Below the pieces are notes generated by a model. That model was given only the letters and a program-made list of their open reading frames with translations, was not told the DNA's origin and made no database searches. A program made the translations under genes and the position numbers. A stretch of 21,381 nucleotides of DNA from Trueperaceae bacterium (GTDB taxonomy: Bacteria > Deinococcota > Deinococci > Deinococcales > Trueperaceae), in the NCBI GenBank assembly GCA_011390455.1, contig JAABSI010000049.1, positions 1 through 21,381 of the forward strand, in the 5' to 3' direction. Positions 1 to 7,560 of this stretch are shown here, piece after piece (position 1 is the first letter of the stretch; each line of letters starts with the position of its first letter).

Positions 1-245
1 CGCACGACCTCGCCGCTGTCGACGTCGAAGACGGTGATGGCCCCGCCGAAGAGGCTCGCCACGTACAGGTGGCCATCGGGTCCGACGTACGTCCCGTTGG
101 CACCGTGGAGCCTCGCGCCGAGCACGAGTTCCACGACCTGGTACTCGTTCGACTGCGCTTGCGCCGCGGAGACCACGAGGCAAGCGCCGAGCACCAGGGC
201 CAGGGACCGTACGACCCGCCGCTGCATCGCGTTGCGCCCGTTCAT
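1..245 (-). CDS. Secreted beta-propeller-like protein (SMP-30/gluconolactonase or NHL type), N-terminal part only
   Basis: The reading frame enters from the window edge, so only the first 81 residues are present. The start ATG is preceded by a strong Shine-Dalgarno AAGGAGGAAC. Residues 1-30 form a signal peptide: a basic MQRR segment, a hydrophobic stretch around residues 14-27, and a likely cleavage after AQA at residue 30. The mature part contains GANGTYVGPDGHLYVAS followed by ITVFDVDSGE, which resembles a first propeller blade of SMP-30/gluconolactonase/LRE-like or NHL proteins (a 'what the user will see first' blade with G-P-D-G-x-L-Y-V). I infer an exported six-bladed propeller protein. 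Substrate and exact family cannot be fixed from one blade. It is transcribed away from the SARP gene at 575. Confidence 0.7.
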   Translation of the reverse strand, partial: MNGRNAMQRRVVRSLALVLGACLVVSAAQAQSNEYQVVELVLGARLHGANGTYVGPDGHLYVASLFGGAITVFDVDSGEVV

Positions 246-574
246 GCCGTTCCTCCTTCATGCCGCCGACGACGCCGCGCACCCAGCGCGGCGCCGGCGG
301 CAGCGAGTCGCCCGACCGTCCTCATGGACCGGCCTCCGCCTCCATGGTCGCCACGCGGCGTATCGCCAACGTGGAGACCGCGTCCGACACGCGCGTGAGC
401 GATCGCCGACCGCGCGTGATCAGGGTGCTCCTCGAGGTTCGCAGGTACCTCTAGGATGGAAGCGTCGGAGGGGGTCGCTCCCGACCGTCGCGCCGTGCGC
501 GCCGGCGGGGTGGCGCGGGGCCGCGAAGGTGTCCAGGCCCGCTCACTCGCTGCCGGGCGATGGGGTGAACGTCG
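246..574. other. Intergenic region between divergent genes; no gene seen
   Basis: No frame here has convincing codon structure or recognisable protein similarity. It separates the leftward secreted protein from the rightward SARP regulator. Two things stand out. A 9-bp direct repeat CGCGCGTGA occurs at 390-398 and 411-419 (period 21 bp). A possible -10 hexamer TAGGAT lies at 452-457 on the plus strand without a good -35. No terminator-like hairpin with a T-tract is visible. Confidence 0.6.
390..419 (+). repeat. Pair of 9-bp direct repeats, period 21 bp, upstream of the SARP gene
   Basis: CGCGCGTGA is found at 390-398 and again, exactly, at 411-419. The 21-bp period equals two helical turns. 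SARP regulators are known to bind short direct repeats in phase with the helix, upstream of the -10 region. Here a possible -10 (TAGGAT, 452-457) follows 32 bp later. The sequence is all GC-rich, so chance recurrence is possible. The role is inferred. Confidence 0.3.
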
Positions 575-2791
575 ATGGCGCGCTGGTCGTTCCGCTTCTT
601 CGGCCCGTTCGTCGCCGAACAGGACGGTACGCCCCTGCATGGCTTCCGCTCCGACAAGGTGCGGGCGCTGCTGGCCTTCCTGGCCGTCCAGCCCGGCCAC
701 CCCTGGCCACGCCCGACGCTGGCCGACCTCCTGTGGCCCGATTATCCGGAGCGGACCGCCCGCGCGAACCTGCGCAACGCGCTCTCGAACCTCCGACACG
801 TCCTCGGCGATGCGGGGTCGACCGCTCCCTTCCTCGCGCTCACGGAAACCACCATCGCGGCGTCCCGCGCCGCCGATCGCTGGACCGACGTGGGGGCATT
901 CCACGATCTCGTGCCCGCCGCCGACGCGACGGTGGAAGCGGCCGCAGAGCCGGCCACCGTCGAACGCCTCACGCGAGCGCTCGCGCTGGTCCGCGGAGAG
1001 TTCTTGCAGGGGTTCGCGCTCGACAGCCCGCGCTTCGAGTCCTGGCTGACCGACACACGCGGCCAGCTTCGGCGCGAGGCGGTCCATACGGCGCAACTGC
1101 TCGCGCGGGCGCAGGCGTTGCTGGGCAACGACGCCGCCGCGGCGGACGCCACCGCGCGCTGGCTCGACCTGGAGCCGTGGGACGAGGCCGGTCACCGACA
1201 CCTCATGCGCCTGCTCGCACGCCAGGGCCGGCGCACCGCGGCGCTCGTGCAGTTCGAGACGTGCCGCCGGCAGCTGGCCGAGGAGGTCGGTACCGAGCCC
1301 GAGGCGGCGACGACCGAACTCGCCGAGTCGATCGGCTCCGCGCACGGCTCGGCCGACGACGCGGAGTTCTCTGCCTGGCCGGGGCTTTCGCCGCCGCCGT
1401 CGAACGGCGCGACCGTCGTCGCGCGCGAACCCGAGCTAGCATCGTTGGCCGCGGCGCTGGAACGCGCGGCGGCGGGCCACGGCGGCACCTTCTTCGTCAC
1501 CGGCGAACCGGGCAGCGGCAAGACGGCCCTGCTGGCCGAGTTCGCCCGCCGCGCCCTCGCCGCCGATCCGCGGCTGCTCGTGGCGTGGGGGTCGTGCAGC
1601 GCCCTCACGGGGCACGGCGATCCGTTCGAGCCGTTCCGGCACGCCATGCAGATGCTGACGGGCGAAGCCGCGGCGCCGCCGGCCGCGCGCGCGAGCGGTG
1701 CGAGCGGCGCACACCGCCTCTGGCAACGCCTCCCGGACACACTGAACGCGCTGCTCGACCGCGGTCCCGACCTCGTCGACCGCTTCGTCTCGAGGCGGTC
1801 GCTCGACGCCTTCGCCCACCGCCACGGGGGCGTGGACGCCGACCCGCTGCGGCGCCTGGAGCAGTTGCGCCGCAGCCCCGATGCGCCGACCGACCGCCGC
1901 TTCCGGACGGCGCTGTTCGCGCAGTACACGGCGGTCTGGGCAGAGCTCGCCTGCCACCGACCGCTCCTCCTCCTGGTCGACGACCTGCAGTGGATCGACC
2001 CCGCCTCCATCGATCTGCTCTTCCACCTGGCCCAGGGACTGTCCGAACGCCGCGCCCTGCTGGTGGGTGCGTACCGCGCCGAGGAGGCGACGCCGGCCTC
2101 GTGGGCGGGGCGCGCCCTACGCGACGTGGTCGACGAACTGCTCGCCCGCCAGGTCGGTGGCCGGATCGACCTGACGGCCTCCGCCGGCCGCGCCTTCGTC
2201 GACGCCCTGCTCGATTCGGAGCCGAACGTGCTGCCGGACGGCTTCCGCACCCAGCTGCATGCCCGGACGTCCGGCAACCCGCTCTTCACGATCGAACTCC
2301 TGCGCGGCATGCAGCGGCGCGGCGAGCTGCGCCGGGACGCGCATGGTCGCTGGGTCGCGGAGCCGACCCTCGACTGGGACGCCCTGCCGAGGCGCGTGGA
2401 AGCCGTCCTCGCGCATCGCATCGACCACCTGTCGCCGGCTTGCACGCAACTCCTGACCGTCGGCGGCGTCGAAGGCGAGGCCTTCACGGCCGAGGTGGCC
2501 GCCAGCGTCGCAGGGATGGCGCTGGCCCGGGCCTGCGACCTCCTCAGCCGGGAGGCGGGGAGGAGGCACCACCTGCTGGCGGCGTCGACGGCGTGGGACG
2601 TCGACGGCCGCCCGATCGCGTGCTACCGCTTCCGGCACGGGGTGTTCCGGACCTACCTGCTCCAGCGCCTCGACGAGGTCGAGCGCGCGCGCCTGCGCGC
2701 GGAGGTCGCGCGCGCCCTCCTGGCCGCGCATCCGTACGCGGGTCCGCGCCGGCGCGCGACCGACGCACCCCTGCTCAGCCCCCCTCCTTGA
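575..2791 (+). CDS. SARP/BTAD-type transcriptional regulator with AAA ATPase domain, C-terminally truncated
   Basis: The protein has 738 residues. A stop codon at 566-568 in the same frame fixes the ATG at 575; the Shine-Dalgarno is weak (GGGG). Residues about 1-95 are a winged-helix DNA-binding domain (FRFFGPF, then LLWPDYPERTARANLRNALSNLR). Residues about 96-245 form the helical bacterial transcriptional activator domain (LEPWDEAGHRHLMRLLARQGRRTAAL). The ATPase module follows, with Walker A GEPGSGKT at 310-317 and Walker B LLLLVDDLQW at about 464-473. Relatives usually continue with several hundred residues of TPR-like helices. Here the protein stops soon after the ATPase lid region (FRHGVFRTYLLQRL) with an unrelated proline/arginine-rich tail. 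Its last 17 bases overlap the convergent SDR-cupin gene. It probably senses an intracellular signal and activates transcription; target genes are unknown. It may be a decayed copy. Confidence 0.85.
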   Translation: MARWSFRFFGPFVAEQDGTPLHGFRSDKVRALLAFLAVQPGHPWPRPTLADLLWPDYPERTARANLRNALSNLRHVLGDAGSTAPFLALTETTIAASRAADRWTDVGAFHDLVPAADATVEAAAEPATVERLTRALALVRGEFLQGFALDSPRFESWLTDTRGQLRREAVHTAQLLARAQALLGNDAAAADATARWLDLEPWDEAGHRHLMRLLARQGRRTAALVQFETCRRQLAEEVGTEPEAATTELAESIGSAHGSADDAEFSAWPGLSPPPSNGATVVAREPELASLAAALERAAAGHGGTFFVTGEPGSGKTALLAEFARRALAADPRLLVAWGSCSALTGHGDPFEPFRHAMQMLTGEAAAPPAARASGASGAHRLWQRLPDTLNALLDRGPDLVDRFVSRRSLDAFAHRHGGVDADPLRRLEQLRRSPDAPTDRRFRTALFAQYTAVWAELACHRPLLLLVDDLQWIDPASIDLLFHLAQGLSERRALLVGAYRAEEATPASWAGRALRDVVDELLARQVGGRIDLTASAGRAFVDALLDSEPNVLPDGFRTQLHARTSGNPLFTIELLRGMQRRGELRRDAHGRWVAEPTLDWDALPRRVEAVLAHRIDHLSPACTQLLTVGGVEGEAFTAEVAASVAGMALARACDLLSREAGRRHHLLAASTAWDVDGRPIACYRFRHGVFRTYLLQRLDEVERARLRAEVARALLAAHPYAGPRRRATDAPLLSPPP

Positions 2792-3986
2792 GCTCCACCG
2801 ACACCACGTGCAGGTCCTCGTCGCCCACGTTCTCGAGCGTGTGCGGCGGCAGCGGCGCCGACCACAGCGCCGGCGCCGGGGTCGCCAGCGCCGGCACCGT
2901 GCGCGCGTCGAGCACCACGACGCCCTCGCCGTCGCGCCGCACGAACGGCGCCCACCGATCGACCACCAGCACCGACGGCCAGCGATGCGTGTGCACGGCC
3001 GTGGTCTCGCCCGCCGGGATCCGCGTCGCCAACACCCGCACCCGCTCGTTCTCGAGCAGCAGCTCGTGGTGCTCGGGCGCCGCCGTCAAGGCGTCGAGCT
3101 CCGGCGCCCAGGGCTCGGTGGGCGCCGTGCCCTCGCCGTGCTCGAGCGCGTCGAGGGCCGCCAGCAGCTGAGGCCGCGACCAGCGGTGCGGCGTCGACCG
3201 GTTCAGGCGCCACCACTCCCGGGCGGCCACCTCCAAGGTCCGCACGGCCTCCGCCTCGTCGGGCGTGACCAGGTACCGCTCCAGCGGCGCTTCGTCGAAG
3301 AGCGCCGCGTGGACCACCTCGGCGACCGCCTCCGGACCCGGGAAGCGCGTCCGCGACGTGTCGGCGCCGGGTTCGTACAGCGCCTTGAGGTCGTCGCTGG
3401 CGCTCGCAGGCGGTGCGAAGCGGCGCACCAGGTTCGTCGTGATCGCCGAATCGAAGTTGCCCGGTACGACCGCGCACACGTGCACGCCCAGGCCCACGAG
3501 CTGCTTCGCCAGCGCGTCCGTGTAGGCCTCGAGCGCGTGCTTCGACATGCTGTACGGGCCCAGCGTCTCGGGCGTCAGCGTGCCCGAGATGCTCGACAGG
3601 GTGACGATGCGGCCGCCGGCGGCGACGATCAGGTCTTGGAGCGCGTTGGTCACCCGATGGACGCCGACCACGTTCACCTCGAAGACCGCCCGCAGGTCGT
3701 CGATCGGCGTCTCGGTGAGCGGCGCGGCATGGCCGATGCCGGCGTTGTGCACGAGGCCCCACAGCCCGGCGCCGCGGGCGTCGATCGCCTCGCGCAGGCG
3801 CGCGACTGCAGCGTCGTCGGTCACGTCGCATACGAACGGTTCGACGCCGTCGATCCGACCCAGACGGGCGGCGTCGGCCTCGGTGCGCACGGTGGCGTAG
3901 ACCGGGACGCCGCGCTCGGCGAGGAGGCGCGCGGTGGCGAGGCCGATGCCGGAACTGCAGCCGGTGATCAGGACGGGTTGGGGCAT
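2775..3986 (-). CDS. Short-chain dehydrogenase/reductase fused to a C-terminal cupin domain
   Basis: The protein has 403 residues in a single frame. Residues 1-260 form a classical SDR with a Rossmann fold: cofactor motif TGCSSGIG at 8-15, NAG at 81-83, Asn105, Ser132, and Tyr145/Lys149 in YSMSK. The full catalytic tetrad is present, so it should be an active NAD(P)-dependent oxidoreductase. Residues about 300-403 form a cupin: a G-x5-HxH motif with His332 and His334, then PPHTLENVG with His382. The usual metal-ligand Glu of cupin motif 1 is not seen. Cupins of this 'NERVRVL...HTHRWPSVL' type normally occur as small separate proteins, so the fusion is unusual. The start ATG has no near Shine-Dalgarno but a TACGGT -10-like box lies 5 bases upstream, suggesting a leaderless message. 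It is divergent from the amidase. The substrate is unknown. Confidence 0.88.
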   Translation of the reverse strand: MPQPVLITGCSSGIGLATARLLAERGVPVYATVRTEADAARLGRIDGVEPFVCDVTDDAAVARLREAIDARGAGLWGLVHNAGIGHAAPLTETPIDDLRAVFEVNVVGVHRVTNALQDLIVAAGGRIVTLSSISGTLTPETLGPYSMSKHALEAYTDALAKQLVGLGVHVCAVVPGNFDSAITTNLVRRFAPPASASDDLKALYEPGADTSRTRFPGPEAVAEVVHAALFDEAPLERYLVTPDEAEAVRTLEVAAREWWRLNRSTPHRWSRPQLLAALDALEHGEGTAPTEPWAPELDALTAAPEHHELLLENERVRVLATRIPAGETTAVHTHRWPSVLVVDRWAPFVRRDGEGVVVLDARTVPALATPAPALWSAPLPPHTLENVGDEDLHVVSVELKEGG

Positions 3987-4045
3987 GGCGAACCGTACCC
4001 CGCGTTCCTCCGTCTGCGGGAGATCGGTGCCCGCAACGAGCGCGC

Positions 4046-4060
4046 CCCACGTATCGTGGG
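4046..4060. repeat. Perfect inverted repeat in the SDR-cupin / amidase divergent region
   Basis: CCCACG (4046-4051), spacer TAT, CGTGGG (4055-4060) is an exact dyad. It lies in the 141-bp gap between divergently transcribed genes, about 60 bp from the SDR start and about 68 bp from the amidase start. That position fits an operator for one or both genes. No regulator gene is adjacent, so its ligand protein is unknown. Confidence 0.4.
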
Positions 4061-4127
4061 CCGACCCGACGCCCGAAGCCACGCCCACTCCAGGCGGCGC
4101 GGATGGCGCGTCCCCCCGGAGGCCCCC

Positions 4128-5615
4128 GTGGACCTGCACGACCGCTCCATCGCCGAACTCCAAGCGCGGATGACCGAGGGCGCCACCAGCGCCGAAGCCC
4201 TGGTGCGCACCTACCTCGAGCGCATCGACGCGATCGACCGCGCGGGCCCCACCCTGCGGGCGGTGCTCGAGACGAACCCCGACGCCCTCGCGATCGCCGC
4301 GGACCTCGACGCCGAGCGCCGCCGGTCCGGCGCGCGCGGACCGCTCCACGGCGTCCCCATCCTGCTCAAGGACAACGTCGACACGGGCGACGCCCTGACG
4401 ACCACCGCCGGCTCGTTGGCGCTCGAAGGCCACCGCGCCGAGCGCGACGCCTTCCTGGTGGTGCGCCTGCGCGAGGCCGGCGCGATCGTGCTGGGCAAGG
4501 CGAACATGAGCGAGTGGGCCAACTTCCGCTCGAGCCGCAGTTCGAGCGGCTGGAGCAGCCGCGGCGGCCAGGTGCGCAACCCGTACGCGCTCGACCGCAC
4601 CCCCGGCGGGTCGAGCTCCGGGTCGGCGGTGGCCGTGGCGGCCGGGCTGTGCGCCGCGGCGATCGGCACCGAGACCGACGGCTCGATCACCGCCCCGGCT
4701 TCGCTCGTCGGCGTCGTCGGGTTCAAGCCGACCGTGGGGCTGGTGAGCCGCGACGGGATCGTCCCCATCGCCGCCTCGCAGGACACCGCGGGGCCGCTGA
4801 CGCGCACGGTCGCGGACGCCGCGCTGCTGCTCGACGCCATGGCGGGTACGGACCCCAACGACCCGGCGACCGCCGTGGGGCGCACGCCCGCCGCGTTCTC
4901 GGCCCACGGCGCACGCGCGGACCTGCGCGGCGTGCGCCTGGGGGTTCCGCGTTCCTGCGTCGGGGTCCACGAGGCCGCCGACGCGGTCGCGGCGCGGGCC
5001 TTCGACGTGCTGCGCGGCCTGGGCGCCGAGATCGTCGAGGGGATCGAGCTCGGCGACCGCGCCGCGCTCGTCGAGGCCGAGCTGACGGTGCTGCTCGCCG
5101 AGTTCAAGGCCGGGCTGAACGCCTACCTGCAGGGCCACCCCACCGCACCCGTGCGCGACCTGGACGACGTGGTGGCCTTCAACCGCCGGCACGCCGACCG
5201 AGTGATGCCCTACTTCGGCCAGGAGCTGCACGAGGCGGCGCAGCGGGCGCCCGAGCTGGACGACCCGGCGTACCTCGAGGCGCGCGCGACCTGTCTGCGG
5301 CTCGCGCGCGACGAGGGCATCGACCGCGCATTGCGCGAGCACCGCCTCGACGCCCTGATCGCCCCGTCGCGGATCCCGGCCTGGACGATCGACCTGATCG
5401 ACGGCGACCGCCCCTTCCCCGGCTGCGCCTCGCCGGCCGCCGTCGCCGGGTACCCGCACGCGAGCGTGCCCGCGGGCTTCGCGCACGGGTTGCCGATCGG
5501 CCTCTCGGTGTTCGGGGGCGCCTTCGACGACGTCGCCGTGCTCGCGATCGCGGCGGCGTTCGAGCGCGCCCGCGGCCCGTGGCGCGCGCCGACCTTCCCC
5601 GACCGGGTGGTCTGA
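4128..5615 (+). CDS. Amidase signature family hydrolase, peptide-amidase-like
   Basis: The protein has 495 residues, a normal length for the amidase signature (AS) family. The chosen GTG start at 4128 has GGAGG five bases upstream and adds VDLHDRSIAELQARM before the internal ATG at 4170, matching the usual N-terminal helix. The Lys-cisSer-Ser triad is intact: Lys81 in PILLKDNVDTGD, cis-Ser162 in PGGSSSGSAVA, and nucleophile Ser186 in GTETDGSI. The segment SEWANFRSS...GWSSRGGQVRNPYALDR closely resembles bacterial peptide amidases, which remove the C-terminal amide of peptides, rather than GatA of the transamidosome; no gatB or gatC is nearby. No signal peptide is evident, so it is probably cytoplasmic. 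It is divergent from the SDR-cupin gene and convergent with the lipoprotein. Exact substrate is unproven. Confidence 0.92.
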   Translation: MDLHDRSIAELQARMTEGATSAEALVRTYLERIDAIDRAGPTLRAVLETNPDALAIAADLDAERRRSGARGPLHGVPILLKDNVDTGDALTTTAGSLALEGHRAERDAFLVVRLREAGAIVLGKANMSEWANFRSSRSSSGWSSRGGQVRNPYALDRTPGGSSSGSAVAVAAGLCAAAIGTETDGSITAPASLVGVVGFKPTVGLVSRDGIVPIAASQDTAGPLTRTVADAALLLDAMAGTDPNDPATAVGRTPAAFSAHGARADLRGVRLGVPRSCVGVHEAADAVAARAFDVLRGLGAEIVEGIELGDRAALVEAELTVLLAEFKAGLNAYLQGHPTAPVRDLDDVVAFNRRHADRVMPYFGQELHEAAQRAPELDDPAYLEARATCLRLARDEGIDRALREHRLDALIAPSRIPAWTIDLIDGDRPFPGCASPAAVAGYPHASVPAGFAHGLPIGLSVFGGAFDDVAVLAIAAAFERARGPWRAPTFPDRVV

Positions 5616-5657
5616 ACGGCCGGACGCGAACGGATCGACACGCGGCGGACGGCCGGG

Positions 5658-6245
5658 TCAATCGTCGAAGAACGTGATCGACCAACCGCCCGCGAGCGCG
5701 CCGACGTCGCCCGTTTGATCGTCCGACACGAACAGGCTCCAGGTCCCGTTCGGGTCGGTACCCGCGAAGGCGTCGAGGTCGGCGACGTACGGGGCTGCGG
5801 GCGCGGGCGCCGCGAAGGCACCGCCGTCGCCGTACGCGGACGGTCGGAACGCCCCCGATACCATCGGGCCGATGGGCGGCACGACGTCGGTGGCGGACGC
5901 CTCGAAGATCAGCGTGACGTCCACGGCGTCGGTCCCACCCCCGGCGTCGGACAGCAGGAGCGCGTGCTCCCCTCCGGGGCCGACGAGGAGCACCTCCACG
6001 TCGCCGGGCCACCCGTGGGACAAGCGGTTCAGCCGGACCCGGAAGGTCGGCATGACCGGCGGCAGGCCCTCGACGACGATCGTCGACGGGTACGAGGAGG
6101 CGGGCCCGGAGGTGGCGCCCTCCGCCGGGATCGCGATCGCCGCGTCGTTGGCGAAGGTGCGCGGGGGGCCCGGCGGCGGTACGTCGATGCACGCCGTGAG
6201 CGCGAGCACGGTCGCGAGGACGGCGATCCCGATCGAGCGTTTCAT
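5658..6245 (-). CDS. Lipoprotein consisting of a proprotein-convertase P-domain
   Basis: The protein has 195 residues. MKRSIGIAVLATVLALTAC is a type II signal peptide with lipobox LTAC and lipidated Cys19, so it is anchored to a membrane outside the cytoplasm. Nearly all of the mature chain matches a P-domain (the jelly-roll beta domain found after subtilisin-like proteases): DVEVLLVGPGG, then LLLSDAGGGTDAVDV, SGAFRPSAYGDGG, and the diagnostic DPNGTWSLFVSDDQTGDVGALAGGWSI at the end. No protease or other enzymatic domain is attached and none is encoded next door, which is unusual because P-domains normally act in cis. The ATG lacks a Shine-Dalgarno, but TAGGAT ends 6 bases upstream (6252-6257), consistent with leaderless expression. 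Function is unknown; surface binding or adhesion is a guess. Confidence 0.85.
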   Translation of the reverse strand: MKRSIGIAVLATVLALTACIDVPPPGPPRTFANDAAIAIPAEGATSGPASSYPSTIVVEGLPPVMPTFRVRLNRLSHGWPGDVEVLLVGPGGEHALLLSDAGGGTDAVDVTLIFEASATDVVPPIGPMVSGAFRPSAYGDGGAFAAPAPAAPYVADLDAFAGTDPNGTWSLFVSDDQTGDVGALAGGWSITFFDD

Positions 6246-6256
6246 CGCGGCATCCT

Positions 6257-6297
6257 ACGCGAGGGTTCCCATCGTGGGTCCATGATGGGCTCCGCGT
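6257..6297. repeat. Imperfect inverted repeat upstream of the P-domain lipoprotein
   Basis: Inner arms CCCATC (6268-6273) and GATGGG (6284-6289) pair exactly around a 10-base loop. Outer arms ACGCGAG (6257-6263) and CTCCGCGT (6290-6297) pair with one bulged base. It sits between the glycosyltransferase stop and the lipoprotein start, over the expected -35 region of the lipoprotein. It has no T-tract on either strand, so an intrinsic terminator is unlikely; an operator is possible. Confidence 0.3.
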
Positions 6298-6306
6298 CGG
6301 CGTGCA

Positions 6307-7560
6307 TCAACCACGATCAGCGGACGACTCCGGGCGCCGGACCCCGAGCAGCCCTTCGAGCACCGCCGCCCCGCGCTCGGCGCCGCCCGCCTCACGGAAG
6401 GCGCGTGCGATCCGCTCCGCACCCGGCTTCCGACCCAACGCCCCGTGCACGGCCGCGCGCAAACGCGCCGGGGTCAGCCGCGCCCTCGGCAGCATCGTCC
6501 CGGCCCCGCACACCTCGGCGCGCCGTGCGGATTCGCTCTGATCGCGCCCCCAAGGAACCACGCACACGGGGACCCCGGCCGCGAGCGCGCGCTGGGTGGT
6601 GCCCATGCCGCCGTGCGTGACGACCACGTCCACCTCGGGGATCACCGCCCCATGCGGCAGCGTGCGCGTGATCCGCACCCGCTCGTGCGGCGCGGCGAAG
6701 CGCGCCGGGTCGAGCGCCGACGTGGTGACGATCACGCTGCCCGGTCCGTCGGCGAGGCCGGCGAGCGCCGCTTCGACGATCGCGCCGTCGTCCTGGAACT
6801 CGGTCGAGACGCTCACCAGCACGCGGGGGTGCGGGAGGTCGGCGAGCCAGGCCGGGGCTTCGCCCGGTGGCGCCCAGAGGCCCGGCCCGATCGCGTGCAC
6901 CGACGCGGGCCAGCTCGAGCGCGGGTACTCGAAGGGCACCGCGGTGCGGTAGAGCAGCGCGTCGGCGCGCAGGAAGAGGCCCTCGTACGTCCCGATGGGC
7001 GGCACCCCGAGGTCGGCGCGCAGGGCGTCCAGCCCGCGCAGCGGCCGCCGGACCGCGCCGTCGAGGGCCCCCCACACGGCTCGGTCGCGCAGGCGGTCGA
7101 GGGCGTGGCGCGGCGGCGCGAAGCCGGGCCCGAACGCCGGCGTGTCGCGCGAGGCGACCGGCAACGCGTACGGAAGGAACGCGGCCCACGGCCGCCGCTG
7201 CGCCTCCGCGAACGCCGCTGCGCCCCAGGTGTTGGCGTCGACGACGAGCAGGTCGGGCGACAGGTCGGCCGTGGCGGCGCGCAGATCGGCGACCTCGTGG
7301 GGCGCGCGCGCGAGCCAGGCGTCGAAGGCGGCGCGCACCTGCGCGAGGGGCTTCCCGTGCGCGAAGTCGCGGAGCGGCAGGGCCTCGATCGCCGCCGCGA
7401 TCGGTCGATGCTCCAGACCTTCCGCGGCCACCCGATCGCCTTCGTCCGCGAGCGTCTGGACCACCACCCGATGGCCGGCGGCGCGCAGGGCCAGCGCCAC
7501 GTCCATCATCGGGTAGAGGTGCCCGCGGGCGGGCGAGGTGTAGATCAGGACGGTGCTCAT
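6307..7560 (-). CDS. Macrolide-type UGT-family glycosyltransferase (GT1, GT-B fold)
   Basis: The protein has 417 residues, typical of bacterial UDP/dTDP-sugar glycosyltransferases such as the OleD/MGT/YjiC group. The N-terminal acceptor domain begins MSTVLIYTSPARGHLYP, where His14 is the expected catalytic base. The C-terminal donor domain contains THGGMGTT at 315-322 and VPWGRDQSESA at 335-345, the nucleotide-sugar binding signature ending in the D/E-Q pair. The enzyme should transfer a sugar to a hydroxyl of a small hydrophobic acceptor such as a macrolide, flavonoid or lipid. Its ATG overlaps the stop of the upstream TetR gene as ATGA, so the two are translationally coupled and co-transcribed. 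This suggests that the TetR ligand is the acceptor or a related compound, and that the enzyme detoxifies it. Acceptor identity cannot be read from sequence. Confidence 0.9.
   Translation of the reverse strand: MSTVLIYTSPARGHLYPMMDVALALRAAGHRVVVQTLADEGDRVAAEGLEHRPIAAAIEALPLRDFAHGKPLAQVRAAFDAWLARAPHEVADLRAATADLSPDLLVVDANTWGAAAFAEAQRRPWAAFLPYALPVASRDTPAFGPGFAPPRHALDRLRDRAVWGALDGAVRRPLRGLDALRADLGVPPIGTYEGLFLRADALLYRTAVPFEYPRSSWPASVHAIGPGLWAPPGEAPAWLADLPHPRVLVSVSTEFQDDGAIVEAALAGLADGPGSVIVTTSALDPARFAAPHERVRITRTLPHGAVIPEVDVVVTHGGMGTTQRALAAGVPVCVVPWGRDQSESARRAEVCGAGTMLPRARLTPARLRAAVHGALGRKPGAERIARAFREAGGAERGAAVLEGLLGVRRPESSADRG

Noticed and set aside
34..3171. A 1045-codon open frame on the plus strand
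   Set aside because: It is rich in Arg, Pro and Ala with no domain, crosses the real SARP gene in another frame and runs antisense into the SDR-cupin gene. It is a by-product of high GC.
2792..3171. A frameshift that would restore the missing C-terminus of the truncated SARP regulator
   Set aside because: The plus-strand frames beyond 2791 are antisense to the cupin domain and show no TPR-like helices, so the missing domain is not simply out of frame.
3987..5486. A long upstream extension of the SDR-cupin frame on the minus strand
   Set aside because: The extension runs antisense through the amidase gene and has no domain; the SDR fold begins at MPQPVLITG, so the start is 3986.
5616..5657. 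Terminator between the convergent amidase and lipoprotein genes
   Set aside because: No stable stem followed by a T-run on either strand could be found in this 42-base gap.
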